64,000 nt of DNA from Bostrychus sinensis (taxonomy: Eukaryota > Chordata > Actinopteri > Gobiiformes > Eleotridae): the NCBI GenBank assembly GCA_020698575.1, contig CM036242.1, positions 7,315,124 through 7,379,123 of the forward strand, written 5' to 3'. Position 1 is the stretch's first letter. Each line of letters starts with the position of its first letter. The position numbers were made by a program, and so were the translations under genes. The notes beneath the pieces were generated by a model. The model was not told where the DNA came from. It saw only the letters and a list, made by a program, of their open reading frames with translations, and ran no database searches. Shown in pieces: positions 31,873 through 42,101 of this stretch.

Positions 31873-32639
31873 AGAGTATCTCCAAAACTGCAGCTCTTAT
31901 GGGGTGTTCCTGGTCTGCAGTGGTCAGCATCTATCAAAAGTGGTACAAGGAAAGAACAGTGGTGAACAAGTGATTCAGGAGTGAAGGCTGGGCAATCCAA
32001 CACACACTACTACAAGACTTGTTAAAAAAAAAAAAAAAAAACTTCACTGGCTGCAGTAATATTAGTTTAGTTGCAAAGAAAACTTAGAATCCATTTATAC
32101 TCAATCGAAAGGTAGTGGCGTGATGCCAGACTGGCAGCACAGGGACAGCAGAATCTCCTCCAGAATCAATGGCAGCTGCAGGAGACTTATCCCATTAGTC
32201 CTGGACTGGACACAGACAGAGTGTGAGAGGGTTAGCCAAAAACATCTACTCAAATCATAATGGACAGGAGAGGGCTCGTAAACAGATTTTAGTTCTAATC
32301 TGCTCCTGTGTAAATGTGACCTGATCATCTATATCACTTACACAGTGCAATTTCTAGCGTTAAATTAACACTGGTCATTGTCTGTGTATAGTGTTAGATG
32401 TACTCTCTACTCTTGTTTTACAATTTCAGTGTAAAATGACCACAGCACCATGACACTGGTGAGCAATGCCACACATGACTTGGTGTCTTAAAGCTCTGTA
32501 GTTTAATGCACTCACTCCCATCACTGGTTTGGCAGTGGTTGAAAATAATACAAATTTGAATCTCACTTTTGTGGACATTGCATTACTTGCTAAAACATAA
32601 ATGGTGTGTTTTAATACAAATAATTTGGCTGTACTGAAA
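31873..32639. other. Unique sequence with a poly(A) tract
   Basis: About 18 A at 32024-32041 (GTTAAAAAA...). 32341-32420 has AGCGTTAAATTAACACTGG, an inverted-repeat motif found in fish repeats. No gene. Confidence 0.45.
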
Positions 32640-32725
32640 CTCTGTATAACATGGTCATGTCTACATCAGTCATGACCCAACCATGACTCAGAGGAATAGT
32701 GACAAACATGACTCCTGCATCACCT
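32640..32725 (+). repeat. Dispersed repeat D
   Basis: CTACATCAGTCATGACCC and CATGACTCAGAGGAATAGTG are shared with 8058-8130. Confidence 0.6.
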
Positions 32726-32939
32726 GGGCTTTTTACTTTCTTTGATCAAAACATGTTTTACACAAAATGCATTTAGAATCTTTTGAAATTAATTTTAATT
32801 AGTGATGAAAATGCTTTTAGTATTACAGTGGCAATGTAATGTTCACTGAAGAAGTAAAACTTTCTGTCTTTGCCTATTCAATGATGCAGCTGAGTGCATC
32901 AAAATACAGTTCTTTTTACATTAAAGACATCAGATCATG

Positions 32940-33181
32940 GGGCACGGTGGCAGAGCAGTCACTGTTCTCGCCTCTCAGCAAGGAGATTGTGGGTTTGATC
33001 CCCGGGCCGACCATTACACCATCTCTCTGGGTGGACTCCGGGTACTCTGGGTACTCCGGGTTCCTCCCACCGTCCAAAGACACGCATGTGCTTGGTGAAT
33101 TGGGGACTTTAAATTCTGGGACAGGGTCCAGTCACCCGTGACCCCTAAAGGGAATAAGTGGAAGAAAATGAATGAATAAAT
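32940..33181 (+). mobile_element. tRNA-derived SINE with perfect 14-bp duplication
   Basis: The head GGGGCACGGTGGCAGAGCAG includes the Pol III A box (TGGCAGAGCAGT), and GGGTTTGATCCCC supplies the B box. The body shares GTACTCCGGGTTCCTCCC and CGTCCAAAGACACGCATG with 35674. It ends in GAATGAATAAAT. The flanks GACATCAGATCATG are identical (32926-32939, 33182-33195), as expected for LINE-mediated insertion. The middle of the body (the part around GTCAGCCCTG) is deleted relative to 35674. Confidence 0.96.
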
Positions 33182-33195
33182 GACATCAGATCATG

Positions 33196-34086
33196 TGTGG
33201 CATTGTTCACCAGTGTCATGGTGGTGTCATTTCATTTTAACACAAAAGTAAAAAGATACAAGATAAATACACGATATAGATAAGTTCAGACTGACTTGTG
33301 GAAATTTACCACTACACATTTTCCTGTGTAATGACACAAAATCTACAAATGCAATTTCACCAACACACCGTGTACAATGTAAATAAAAACTGAATGTTTT
33401 ACAAATCAAAAATAACAGATTCAATATTATGATTATTATTAAATCTGTTTGACTGAAACACTTAGATTCTTTTGAATTTGATGGCATGTCTTACAAAAGT
33501 TTGGATTGGAGTTTTTGTTTTAAGATGCACCAAATGTTTTATATTGGCATAAAGTCTGGACTGCAGACAGGCCAGTTTAACACCTCTCAAAGTGCTCCTC
33601 AAGCAGAGCCAGCCCTAGATTTTAGATTGCACACAATTTTAGATTTATTAAACATCTCTTGTATTTAAACATGAGCTGCCTCTCTACACACCCCAGAGAA
33701 TATTTGGGCTTTAGCCTTTCCCACAAATACACCACAAATAATAAAGTATAGTCCAGAATACAGGACCCTTCCTGTAGCTCAATGGACCACAAATCAATAA
33801 AATATGTTTATGATGTGCCTCATAAATCTTCATTTTGCCGTGTTTGGGTTGGTTCAGATGTATTAGGAAGCATCTGCTGAAATCTCTCATAGTAAATGAA
33901 TGTGAGAGTGAACTTAGAAAACCACTATCATTCACAGATTTTTTTATATCTCAGCCAGCTTTAAATAAGTACTGTCTTTTCTCAATACATAAATATTATT
34001 GCCACAATCAAGGTAAAAGATTTAGCCCTCACTGAAGTTAAGACTCTTCTTTTCTGCTCATTCAAATGGAACATTAATTTGCAAAA

Positions 34087-34117
<31 letters not shown>

Positions 34118-34394
34118 CAAAAACAGCAATACTCTATGAAGACAAGGAGTCATGTGTGACACTGTTCCTCTGTGTCATGGTGCTTGGAACAAAAATATGA
34201 AATAATATTGTTTGATTTACTACAAACAATTGTGTCAATACTACATCTATTACACATGTTCTAACCAAGCATTTTAAACGTGTGCAGTCTTCACAATATA
34301 AAGTATTTATGTAAATTCAACACTTTTCTTTTTTTCAGAGTGTTTCTCTTTGGTTTGACAGGAGTGTATGGTTCAGCAGTAGGCCACTTGCCCC
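33196..34394. other. A+T-rich unique sequence; inverted repeat D at 34140-34190
   Basis: No supported gene (frames up to 86 codons). 34140-34190 carries GGAGTCATGTGTGACACTG, the reverse complement of repeat D. Together with 32640 it forms an inverted pair 1.4 kb apart that could be the ends of one larger element. Confidence 0.45.
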
Positions 34395-34510
34395 TCTGGT
34401 GTGGTTTTATAGTCTAATTATTATCATTAACTGTGCGGTCCAGCCTCTGGGCGGAGAGACACAGCTTCTACAAAATCACTGTACCATTTACCATAATTAC
34501 TCTGTCTTTA
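34395..34510 (+). repeat. Dispersed repeat F
   Basis: GTGGTTTTATAGTCTAATTA and CAGCCTCTGGGCGGAGAGAC match GTGGTTTATAGTCTGTAATA and CTGCCTCTGGGCGGAGTGAG at 40167-40300. No class assigned. Confidence 0.6.
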
Positions 34511-35356
34511 CAGCACACTTAAATGACTGTGATGTATTTCTCAAAAAGTGGAATTATCATTTTCTTCTTCATTTTTTCTTTAACCTGACCTTAAAACCGA
34601 ATTATACCTGATTTTACTGCTGCTGTCCTGGTGCCATAACAGCAAAATTTGTCACCACTCACCAGCGCTACCAATTTACCAGCTCAAAAAATCACCTTAA
34701 ACTTAGCACTGTGTTTAGCATCATATCTTGCATCTTACATTTTTTCACTAGTCCCCAGCCAGATTATTATGCCTAATAATAAAACCTATCTGACATCATG
34801 CATTTATCACAGATGACTGAGTGGTTGTTCTAACTAAATATACATTTCAGTTTTTCATTTATGTGCATTTATGAGAACGGCTCAAACATCAAGCTAACTT
34901 CCATGATTACACAGGAGAGCTGATTAGTGTAATGTGGGCTGGTTGACAACATTAACACTGTAACATCGACTGTGTCATTTTGGCAAGTCACGGATTTACT
35001 GCTTTGCAAACATGATGACTCTGATGACTTCAACTCACTTATTACAATGTGTTTTGTCAAAAAGGACTTGCTGTCTGTCTGTGTACTCAACCACAAGGAC
35101 GGAATCAAAATGATATACCCAAGTGAGATATACTGCAGTATTATTTATAGTCAGGTCAGTCTGAGGCACACAATATTAAATCCAAATATAACTGGAGCAT
35201 TTTTAGGACTCCACTTTCTTAGATTTTCCCCTTTTTGTCAGATTTTATCTTGGGTTATTAGTTGACTAAAAAGATATAATTGCTGATTCATAGAGCTTCA
35301 CATGTTTTACATAAAACCTCAAATTTTATTATTTAAAAACTGTAAAAAAAAATATA
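34511..35356. other. A+T-rich unique sequence
   Basis: No gene. Frames of 79 (minus) and 97 (plus) codons overlap and resemble nothing known. Confidence 0.45.
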
Positions 35357-35573
35357 CAGTGAAGCCCATAAGTCCAACAATTTTTTTTGACTGGAAATGA
35401 CACAGACCTCACCCAAAAGATATTAAGATGATTTACAAGAGGTATCATTGTGGGAAAAAATATTTCTCAGCTTTTTTTTCTTTTACATTTGAACAAAAAG
35501 TGGCATGTTGGTTGAATGAAAGTAACTTTAAGTCAGAATTTGCCAGGTGTATGAATAATTTCGGGCTTCACTG
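35357..35573. mobile_element. Tc1/mariner-like MITE
   Basis: The ends CAGTGAAGCCCATAAG and TTTCGGGCTTCACTG are inverted repeats with TA nearby on both sides. It is 217 bp, with GGTATCATTGTGGGAAAAAA and GTATGAATAATTTCGGGC, a layout common to short fish Tc1/mariner derivatives. There is no transposase frame. Confidence 0.8.
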
Positions 35574-35636
35574 TGTATATATATATAATTTTATTTTATT
35601 TTATTTATTTTTTTTTATTTTATTTTTTTTTATTTA

Positions 35637-35643
35637 TTTTTTT

Positions 35644-35673
<30 letters not shown>
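35637..35673. repeat. T17-G20 homopolymer junction
   Basis: Seventeen T (35637-35653) run directly into twenty G (35654-35673). The G tract abuts the GG-rich head of the SINE at 35674 and probably expanded from it. Such a G run can form a G-quadruplex and is prone to sequencing error, so its length should be treated as approximate. Confidence 0.9.
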
Positions 35674-35675
<2 letters not shown>

Positions 35676-36069
35676 TGCATGGTGGCAGAGCGGCTAGCGT
35701 TCTCGCCTCCCAGCAAGGAGGTCATGGGTTCGAGCCCCGGGCCGACCAACACACCATCACACAAACACGAACTCTCTGGGTGGAGTCTGCATGTCCTCCC
35801 CGTGTTACCGTGGGTTCTCTCCGGGTTCTCCGGCTTCCTCCCACCGTCCAAAGACATGCATGTGTTAGGTGAACTGGTGACTCTAAATTGACCCTAGTGA
35901 AAGATTGTGAGGGTGAATGGTTGTCTGTCTGTGTTTGTCTCTGTGTCAGCCCTGCGACAAGCTGGCCCTTGTCCAGGCTGTACCCCACCTACGGCCCAAA
36001 GTTACTGGGATAGGCTCCAGTCACCCGCGACCCCTAACAGGAATAAGTGGTAGAAAATGAATGAATGAA
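35674..36069 (+). mobile_element. Full-length tRNA-derived SINE
   Basis: The head contains GTGGCAGAGCGGCTAGCG (A box TGGCAGAGCGG) and GGGTTCGAGCCCC (B box GGTTCGAGCCC), an almost canonical internal Pol III promoter. The body includes TGGAGTCTGCATGTCCTCCC, CGTCCAAAGACATGCATG, GTGTCAGCCCTGCGAC and GGGATAGGCTCCAGTCACCC, ending with an (ATGA)n tail. It is the most complete copy here; fragments lie at 3608, 32940, 46976 and 60262. A target duplication cannot be read because of the G tract. Confidence 0.93.
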
Positions 36070-36077
36070 TATATCTT

Positions 36078-36225
36078 TTTTAGGCCTTTATTGTGCAGTG
36101 CAGTCAAGAAGTGAGAAAGCATGAGGGAGAGACATTTGGCAAAGTGTCAGAGTCTGGATTTGAACCCCTGACGCTGAGACAGGCTGTTGTTTCCGGGTGT
36201 ATACACCTCAGCTCCACCACAACGC
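36078..36225 (-). mobile_element. tRNA-derived SINE (family H)
   Basis: The minus strand contains GGGGTTCAAATCC, an exact B box (GGTTCAAATCC), preceded by a degraded A box. The body shares GAGAGACATTTGGCAAAGTG and a CTGAGACAGGCTGT block with 29690-29862. Confidence 0.88.
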
Positions 36226-36302
36226 ATTAAAGTATTTTATAATTAATCATGTTGCGTTTGACTTGGATGGGAGTAAGTGCTTTGGTCGATGATAGCAGCA
36301 AG

Positions 36303-36957
36303 TAGTGATGGGCAGATGAAGCTTCATGAAGCACTGAAGCCTTTCATCCAAGTGGTTCACTCCAGCGCAAAGCTTCTTGAAGCTTCATTTGCTCTGGTAG
36401 GACATCTGCTGGACGCAAAAATATCAGTTGGCATGAATTTGAAGTGTGTGGCATTTTGCAGAAAGCCTGTGAATAAAACTGTCTGCAAAATAAAGAAGTA
36501 TACAAAACATGTATATTGTAGTGATGGCAGTACACTGGCAGTATGGAAAATGATTATTTGGAAATGATGAAAATGGAAATGATCATTTACAGTGAGGTGA
36601 GGGTGGTTGGGGTTGGGGTAATGTTGAGGTATGGCCAGTGATTATGGTTTAGGGGACTCTCCTAAATCTCCAAACTATCTCTAACTCTACCCAAACTGTC
36701 AACAAACTCTCACTGACCGCAACTCTCCATCAAACAGCCACATTTGGAACAGACCCTGAGGGGTTTATATCACTGTCAAAACTTGCGAACCACTTCCTGA
36801 ATCAGTCACGTGGTACAGCCGGGCCGCGAGGCTTCAGACGTCATCATTTTCAGCTCCTCCCCTAAATGAAGCAAGCCTCGATACGCGCATCGCGGAAACG
36901 CCCCCTCCCCTGCTCGGCACACGCTTTAAAGCCTCGATACAGAACGTCACATCACTA
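36303..36957. mobile_element. hAT-like element with exact 8-bp duplication
   Basis: Starts TAGTGATGGGCAGATGAAGC and ends GTCACATCACTA. The duplication GCAGCAAG is exact (36295-36302, 36958-36965). Its left part is rich in GAAGCTTCATGAAGC and GAAGCTTCTTGAAGC palindromes; its right part has GCCTCGATAC repeats. It is 655 bp with no transposase domain; the 96-codon frame over it is not protein-like. Confidence 0.93.
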
Positions 36958-36965
36958 GCAGCAAG

Positions 36966-37125
36966 GTTACTTATGCGTTTTGATGAAGAATGTTGGTGTA
37001 TATTATAAGATAACTTTGGGTGCAGTAGGTTAAGCCAACCTGCGGGTCGGTGGGTCCAAAGTCGACCGAAGTGAGGACTGTCTTTGTGTCCCTTTCCCCA
37101 CATAAAGATATATAACAACATTCTG
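36966..37125. other. Short unique spacer
   Basis: Nothing recognisable between the hAT element and the TTAA MITE. Confidence 0.5.
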
Positions 37126-37655
37126 TTAAAGGCCCTCTATTATGCTAATTATAGTTTTTTAAGTTTTTAATCAGCTTTTAACCATGATAAAATGTTTTTT
37201 CCTTTCCGCCCTTGCAAAAAAATGGCTAATTAGCATGGATATTATAACAGGAAATGACAGACACCTATTCAAAGATCCCCCAAAAAATATTTTACATACA
37301 GTAAATATAAATAATTTTAAATGTGCTATGAGCAGTATATATTTTTCATATTTCATAAAGATGTGCCCCCAGATATGAGGTAAACCTGTTTAAATCAGAT
37401 ATTAGTTTTACTGATAACAACAGAGTTATTAACAATTAAAAATTAAATTTTTTTGTTTTGCTTTTAATACTGCATCACCGATCGTCCAATCAGAAAAGAG
37501 ACCATTGTTTTGATTTAGACTGCAGTACTGTTTTCAAACCAGTAGAGTGCATGCTGCTTACAGTACCTTTAATTTATATTCAGGAAATCCTAATGCAAAG
37601 GTGCCCAAAATTATTTCAAAAAGCCTGAAAAAAGCTTAATACAGGATTTTTACAC
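37126..37655. mobile_element. TTAA-MITE family A interrupted by family B
   Basis: The left part TTAAAGGCCCTCTATTATGC with ATGGCTAATTAGCATGG and the right part GGAAATCCTAATGCAAAGG belong to one family A copy. It is split at TTTTAA by the family B element at 37317-37572. The uninterrupted site GATTTTAAGTTATAAAAC is seen in the copy at 51030-51910. Confidence 0.8.
37317..37572 (-). mobile_element. TTAA-MITE family B, complete 256-bp copy nested in family A
   Basis: TTAA-ATGTGCTATGAGCAG at the left and CTGCTTACAGTACCT-TTAA at the right give inverted ends (AGGTACTGTAAGCAG versus ATGTGCTATGAGCAG). TTAA is at both borders. The interior matches the copies at 18649 and 62705 inverted (AACAATGGTCTC-type and TAGACTGCAGTACTG blocks). 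Confidence 0.88.
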
Positions 37656-38404
37656 TAAACATTTTTGTACTTAATGTAAAATGAGCTTTTTCAGTCTTAG
37701 CTAATGAACTTGCTATTGTGAGTATTTAGCCCAAAAACAGCAGTGTAAGAGTAAACAAGCCGAGTTTTAGCACTAAACTCTTAATAAGGAAGTTACATCA
37801 AAACGCTGAGTGTAATTGCTTTGTGCCTTGTGCGGCTCTGATTGCATACGGAATGTCTTTGGCTCCTCCGAGACTTTGTGGAAATCCTCAAATTATGGAG
37901 GGGGAATTATACAACAGCTGGTGTGTTTAAAGAGGACACTTGTCTCTGATAGTCTGCATCTTAATGAGCGCAAAAAGCAGCGGCACACAGGAGTTTTCAG
38001 CCTGGCAGCGCTTTGACAGAGTAACTCGGATGCTGTCTGTTTCTTTATGTCAGTTATTTGTATGCTACACTGCAGCTTATATACACCGATATATTTACAT
38101 GAGTCTTCAAAATTGTCATTTCGTATTAATCCAGTGCACTGTTTGCCAATAGTTTCTGATGTTTCAAGTTTAGCTGCAATACCTTCAGTTGAGTGTTATG
38201 CACTTAGGCCTGAATTTTTAATATTACATGGAAATTATGGAAAAGGAAAGATGAATTATTCAACCTACATGAGACAATTGTGGATTTAATAGGAGTATTA
38301 ATATAAAGTAGAAATTATGAATACATAGCACTTTAACATCTGCTATGAATTATTACTCATTAAAATAAATGAAATATATTGAATATAAACCATGTAAATA
38401 TACA
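37656..38404. other. Unique sequence
   Basis: No gene. Frames up to 80 codons in three overlapping phases (37816-38289) do not resemble a protein. Confidence 0.45.
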
Positions 38405-38560
38405 GAGGAGTATCGAGTAGCTAAAATTGCACTCAAGTATTGCTACAAAATAATTTTACTCAAGTAGAAATAAAAAGTAGTCATTCAAACTATTACTCAA
38501 GTAAAAGTAAAAGTATTTGGTGAAAAAATGTCTCAAGTACTGAGTAACTGTTTGAATGCA
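38405..38560. repeat. TACTCAAGTAAAAGTA-type dispersed repeat
   Basis: GCACTCAAGTATTGCTAC, TTACTCAAGTAGAAATAAAA, TTACTCAAGTAAAAGTAAAA and CTCAAGTACTGAGTAAC. This is a motif set typical of an abundant fish interspersed repeat. Ends not placed. Confidence 0.6.
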
Positions 38561-38934
38561 ACATTATTGGTGTAATCAGATGCACAAAACACATAAAACA
38601 ATGTAAAATCTGGTATTTTCAAACAAATAATAAAGATTTGTAAAAATAAATGACATCATTGCATCCTAATAAAAGAACAAATAAAGGCACAAGAACACAA
38701 GACACATTTCCAAATCCTCTCACTTTTACAACATAAACAGATAAGAGACATGTTCAGTACACAGTAAAAAATAAACAAATGAATGAATGAATTATTATAA
38801 GATACACAGCACCAAAACATAATAACAATGAAGTAGCACAGCACATTGTCAAGTTTACATATTTGTGTAAACCCCAAAGGCGGACAAGGTACACAGTTTC
38901 TCTTCTTTAGTAGAAGCACAGACTGGAGCAAAAA

Positions 38935-39120
38935 TGTGTGTGCATTGCGTACTGTTGTTGTGTCCTTGAGCAAGACACTTCACCCACTTTGCCTGTATGA
39001 ATGTGTGAATGTGACACAGAAGTAGCTCAGCACCACAGTGTGACTGAGGAGTGAATGAATAATGTGACTTTGTTTGTCTGGAAAGCGTTATATAAGACTA
39101 ATGCATTATTATTATTGTTA
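38935..39120 (+). repeat. Teleost interspersed repeat tail (GAGCAAGACACTT type)
   Basis: TGTCCTTGAGCAAGACACTT, GTGTGAATGTGACAC, TGGAAAGCGTTATATAAGAC and an (ATT)n tail form the 3' part of a very common fish retroposon. No coding part is present. Confidence 0.65.
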
Positions 39121-39335
39121 AAACCAGATGGATCTTTTTGGATGTAGTTTTTGCACTTGATTAAAAAAAGATCATATTCATCTTTGCTTTGTGCTCTGTC
39201 TGCGTGCTGTAATCAACCACAGCTGCTGTGCTATATTTGAGTGTATACGTTTTTAATTTTTGGCAAAAAGTTACTATGTCAACTGAACTGAGGCAATATT
39301 GTTCTGGGACCATATTGAAATGATGCCGAGTGACA

Positions 39336-39837
39336 CAGAGCTGTCACAGTAAGGTAGGCAATTGCCTAGGGCCCAGAGTTGAATGGAGGCTCTCAAGGAC
39401 AGGCCTTAACCTGTACAACAGTGAACAAACTGTTTCAGCGACGGAAAACAAACCACAAGTGACTGAAGTGATTTCACCTGAAAAGGCCCTATCTGGAGAC
39501 AGGTTCAACCATAAATAGTAGCCTAAAATATTATTTACCATCAGAAATGCACCAAAAACAGGAAATCATATATGTTTTGTTCAAATTTTGCTGAGGGAGG
39601 ATTCCTGGACCCTCCCTGCCTGTTTTGTTATGCAGACAAGGTCACAATTCAGAATACGAGGCAAAAGGAGAGCTTATATTAAAGTTTAGTAAAATTGTAT
39701 CAAATGCCCCTTTTTACTGTGTTTTTTTGGTTTCAGGTGGGATTTACACCAAAAATAAATAAATAAAAATTGGATCCTATATAGGGCCTCAGTTATGTCT
39801 CTTGCCTAGGGCCCTATAATGTCTTAAAACGGCTCTG
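39336..39837. mobile_element. hAT-like MITE
   Basis: CAGAGCTGTCACAGTAAGG opens it and AAAACGGCTCTG closes it (inverted CAGAGCNGT). GCAATTGCCTAGGGCCC near the left and TTGCCTAGGGCCCTAT near the right are internal inverted blocks. A target duplication is not convincing. Confidence 0.65.
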
Positions 39838-39902
39838 GACACGTATCGCTGCAAAAACACATGAGTTATTCTGAAGCGTTACCGTAGTTTTATTGTTGAG
39901 AC

Positions 39903-40064
39903 CAGCCATTCTGAAACCCGTGTCGTGGCCCCTTTAAAAATGTGAAAATCTCACGCAGACCCCCAACAATTTCAAGTGTCAATTGTAAATAATTTTAAAC
40001 TTTATTTCTTTTTTCTTCTTAATGTAGACAATGGGGACACCAGACCCCGCTTTAGGAATCACTG
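39903..40064 (+). mobile_element. hAT MITE, internally deleted relative of 28445/41357
   Basis: CAGCCATTCTGAAACCC at the left and AGACCCCGCTTTAGGAATCACTG-type right end (last 20 bases from 40045) match the family termini. The flanks GTTGAGAC and GTTTAGAC match 7 of 8. It is 162 bp compared with about 440 bp for the long copies. Confidence 0.8.
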
Positions 40065-40166
40065 GTTTAGACAAAATGATAACATACACACTATAAATGT
40101 TTCTTTCTGTAAACTGCTTTCCTTTTGATTTGTCCCCCATACATTCTAGACAATAGGCTACATCCC

Positions 40167-40300
40167 CTCTAACTGTGGTTTATAGTCTGTAATAATGGCC
40201 CCAGTCATTATCCCTAACTGTCTGTCCTGCCTCTGGGCGGAGTGAGACCAACATTCACATTATCATTCACCCAAACTGCTTATCTTTACACTGTGTTCCC
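40167..40300 (+). repeat. Dispersed repeat F
   Basis: See 34395-34510; shares CCTCTGGGCGGAG and upstream TATAGTCT blocks. Confidence 0.6.
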
Positions 40301-40347
40301 TACAATGCCTATAATGTCCGTATATATCTTGTGTTTCTGTGTTGCAG

Positions 40348-40495
40348 CGCTGCCTGTCCCAGGGAGAGGGAGGGTCCCACATCTCTGGACACCGCAGACA
40401 CCAAGCAAAACTCGATCGGTCATTTTCAGAGGGATTGGGAAAAAAAAGCAACAAGGACTGGACCGGGACTCAAGGGTCAAAGTTCAGTTACAGCA
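40348..40495 (+). other. Candidate internal exon (148 nt)
   Basis: A good acceptor string, TTGTGTTTCTGTGTTGCAG, ends at 40347. A donor, CAGCA followed by GTGAGT, begins at 40496. Between them two plus-strand frames are open across the whole interval (part of 40242-40499 and 40331-40561), and composition is richer than the flanks. Neither translation resembles a protein I know. The length is not a multiple of three. It could be an exon of an unseen gene, a non-coding RNA exon, or chance. Confidence 0.3.
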
Positions 40496-41348
40496 GTGAG
40501 TGGTGGCCCGGATGATTGCCTTAATAACTACACATATACAGATGTACGGAGAGGAGACTAAGAGACTTACTACAAGATGTTTTCTTTACTCGTGACCAAG
40601 TGTCTTGTAAAGAACAGATGTGAATATTTTACTATGATAGAGAACAATGTTTGGTTGTACCGTCGACATAATGTTTTAGTTGGGTCGGCTTCGTAGGTGT
40701 CATAAATGGTGAGTTCGCTAGCTGCTCATTGCGCAGTTAGCACCGAATCTAATTTTTTATCTTGTTTCATATTGTCAACCAAACAAGGCTGGCCTGGGTC
40801 GCTCACACAAATGCTGGCCACAAACTGTCTTTTAAATCCACACTCAGTCCATAGACAGTAGGGGGATAGTGGAACGTGTCACGGCCAAGGAAACCCATGG
40901 GGAAGTGAGGGTCGGCTCCAATAAGGCGGGCTCACGCTGAACCCCATTCAAAACGATGTCGAAGTCAATACTGCAAAGATTATTCAAGCTACATACATGA
41001 TTTTTTTTTTTCCTCAAGATGCATGTGTAGATTATTACTTCATTTTCCATGTTTTTGAGACAAGCCCATTAGGAAATCCCTTATGGCTATAATGACTGAC
41101 AGCTGACAGTATCAAAGTTTTCATATAAATGTGGTCTGCCATCCATCACAGCAGTGGAGCAGTTGCCACCGGGATGAACGCCAACTGAGTTTGAAATTAC
41201 TCAATTTATGTCACGTTTTCAAAAATATGTAAATATTCAGTCCACAGATGCTCTGATGTCTTTGGAAAATTCACCCCAGATTTACCAAAAACATGAGCAG
41301 CTCCCATCTTAACATCATGGGACTGTGTTATCCAAAGCTAATTTGATT
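40496..41348. other. Unique sequence
   Basis: No gene. The minus frame at 40844-41050 is not protein-like. Confidence 0.45.
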
Positions 41349-41356
41349 ATTTACAC

Positions 41357-41800
41357 CAGCCATTCCCAAAGTCAAGACTGTCGGGGCCCCCTTAAATTTC
41401 CAAAAATCCCTCGCGGACCCCCAACAATAAAACTTCCCTCTATTCAAAAGACTCTGCCATGTTTTTCTTCATATGTTTTTTTATAAAAACATTACAAAAA
41501 CACTGATTATTGACAAAAAGTTGTTTTAAAGTAATATTTTAAAACAAGTATACAACTGTAATTAATTTCAAATGTTTTTTTCTGTACTTAATGTTTTTAG
41601 TTACTGAATATTTTCGTTGACATTTTATATTTCTGTATGTTTTGTTTGTTTTTATGAACCAAAACCATGTGTCTGAAATAATAATAATAATAAAAAAATA
41701 ATAATAAATTGAAATTGAAATATAGACAGCCTCTGGGGGCCCCCCTGTAGTACCTTCGCGGACCCCCAGGGGGCCCCGGACCCCACTTTTGGAAGCACTG
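41357..41800 (+). mobile_element. hAT MITE with exact 8-bp duplication
   Basis: CAGCCATTCCCAAAGTC to CCCCACTTTTGGAAGCACTG, 444 bp. The duplication ATTTACAC is exact (41349-41356, 41801-41808). It is a near-identical twin of 28445-28884; both inserted at ATTTA-starting sites. Confidence 0.97.
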
Positions 41801-42101
41801 ATTTACACTATAAATGCTTTTATTTAGACATCAAAACCATTAAAGCGGAGAACAAGTAAGCGAAGAGAAATATTTAGATATTGTGTAGTTTATGACCTAC
41901 TATAGAAAGAGTGGAAATAAGAAAAGTTATATTAACTTACCATTTATGGAGTAAACCTTGTATGAACCATGCATGTCTTTCTGAATCTAAAATAGCATTT
42001 TTTAATTTTTAATTTATTTTAAAAAATCACCAGCTATCCAATTCATTTTCAGCATCTGTTTTTCAGATGCAGCACACTCAACGCAAACTAAGCAGGCTTT
42101 C

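Noticed and set aside
35428..35697. Frames with phenylalanine/tyrosine and glycine runs
   Set aside because: Translation of the TATTTT-rich and G-run sequence ahead of a SINE.
35690..35745. Possible functional tRNA gene
   Set aside because: A and B boxes are present, but the cloverleaf arms and 3' end do not form; it is a SINE head.
35652..35891. Frames over the SINE on both strands
   Set aside because: They follow the tRNA-derived SINE and recur wherever it is inserted.
39336..39837. Exact 8-bp duplication for this hAT-like element
   Set aside because: The flanks GAGTGACA and GACACGTA do not match, so only the inverted ends support the call.
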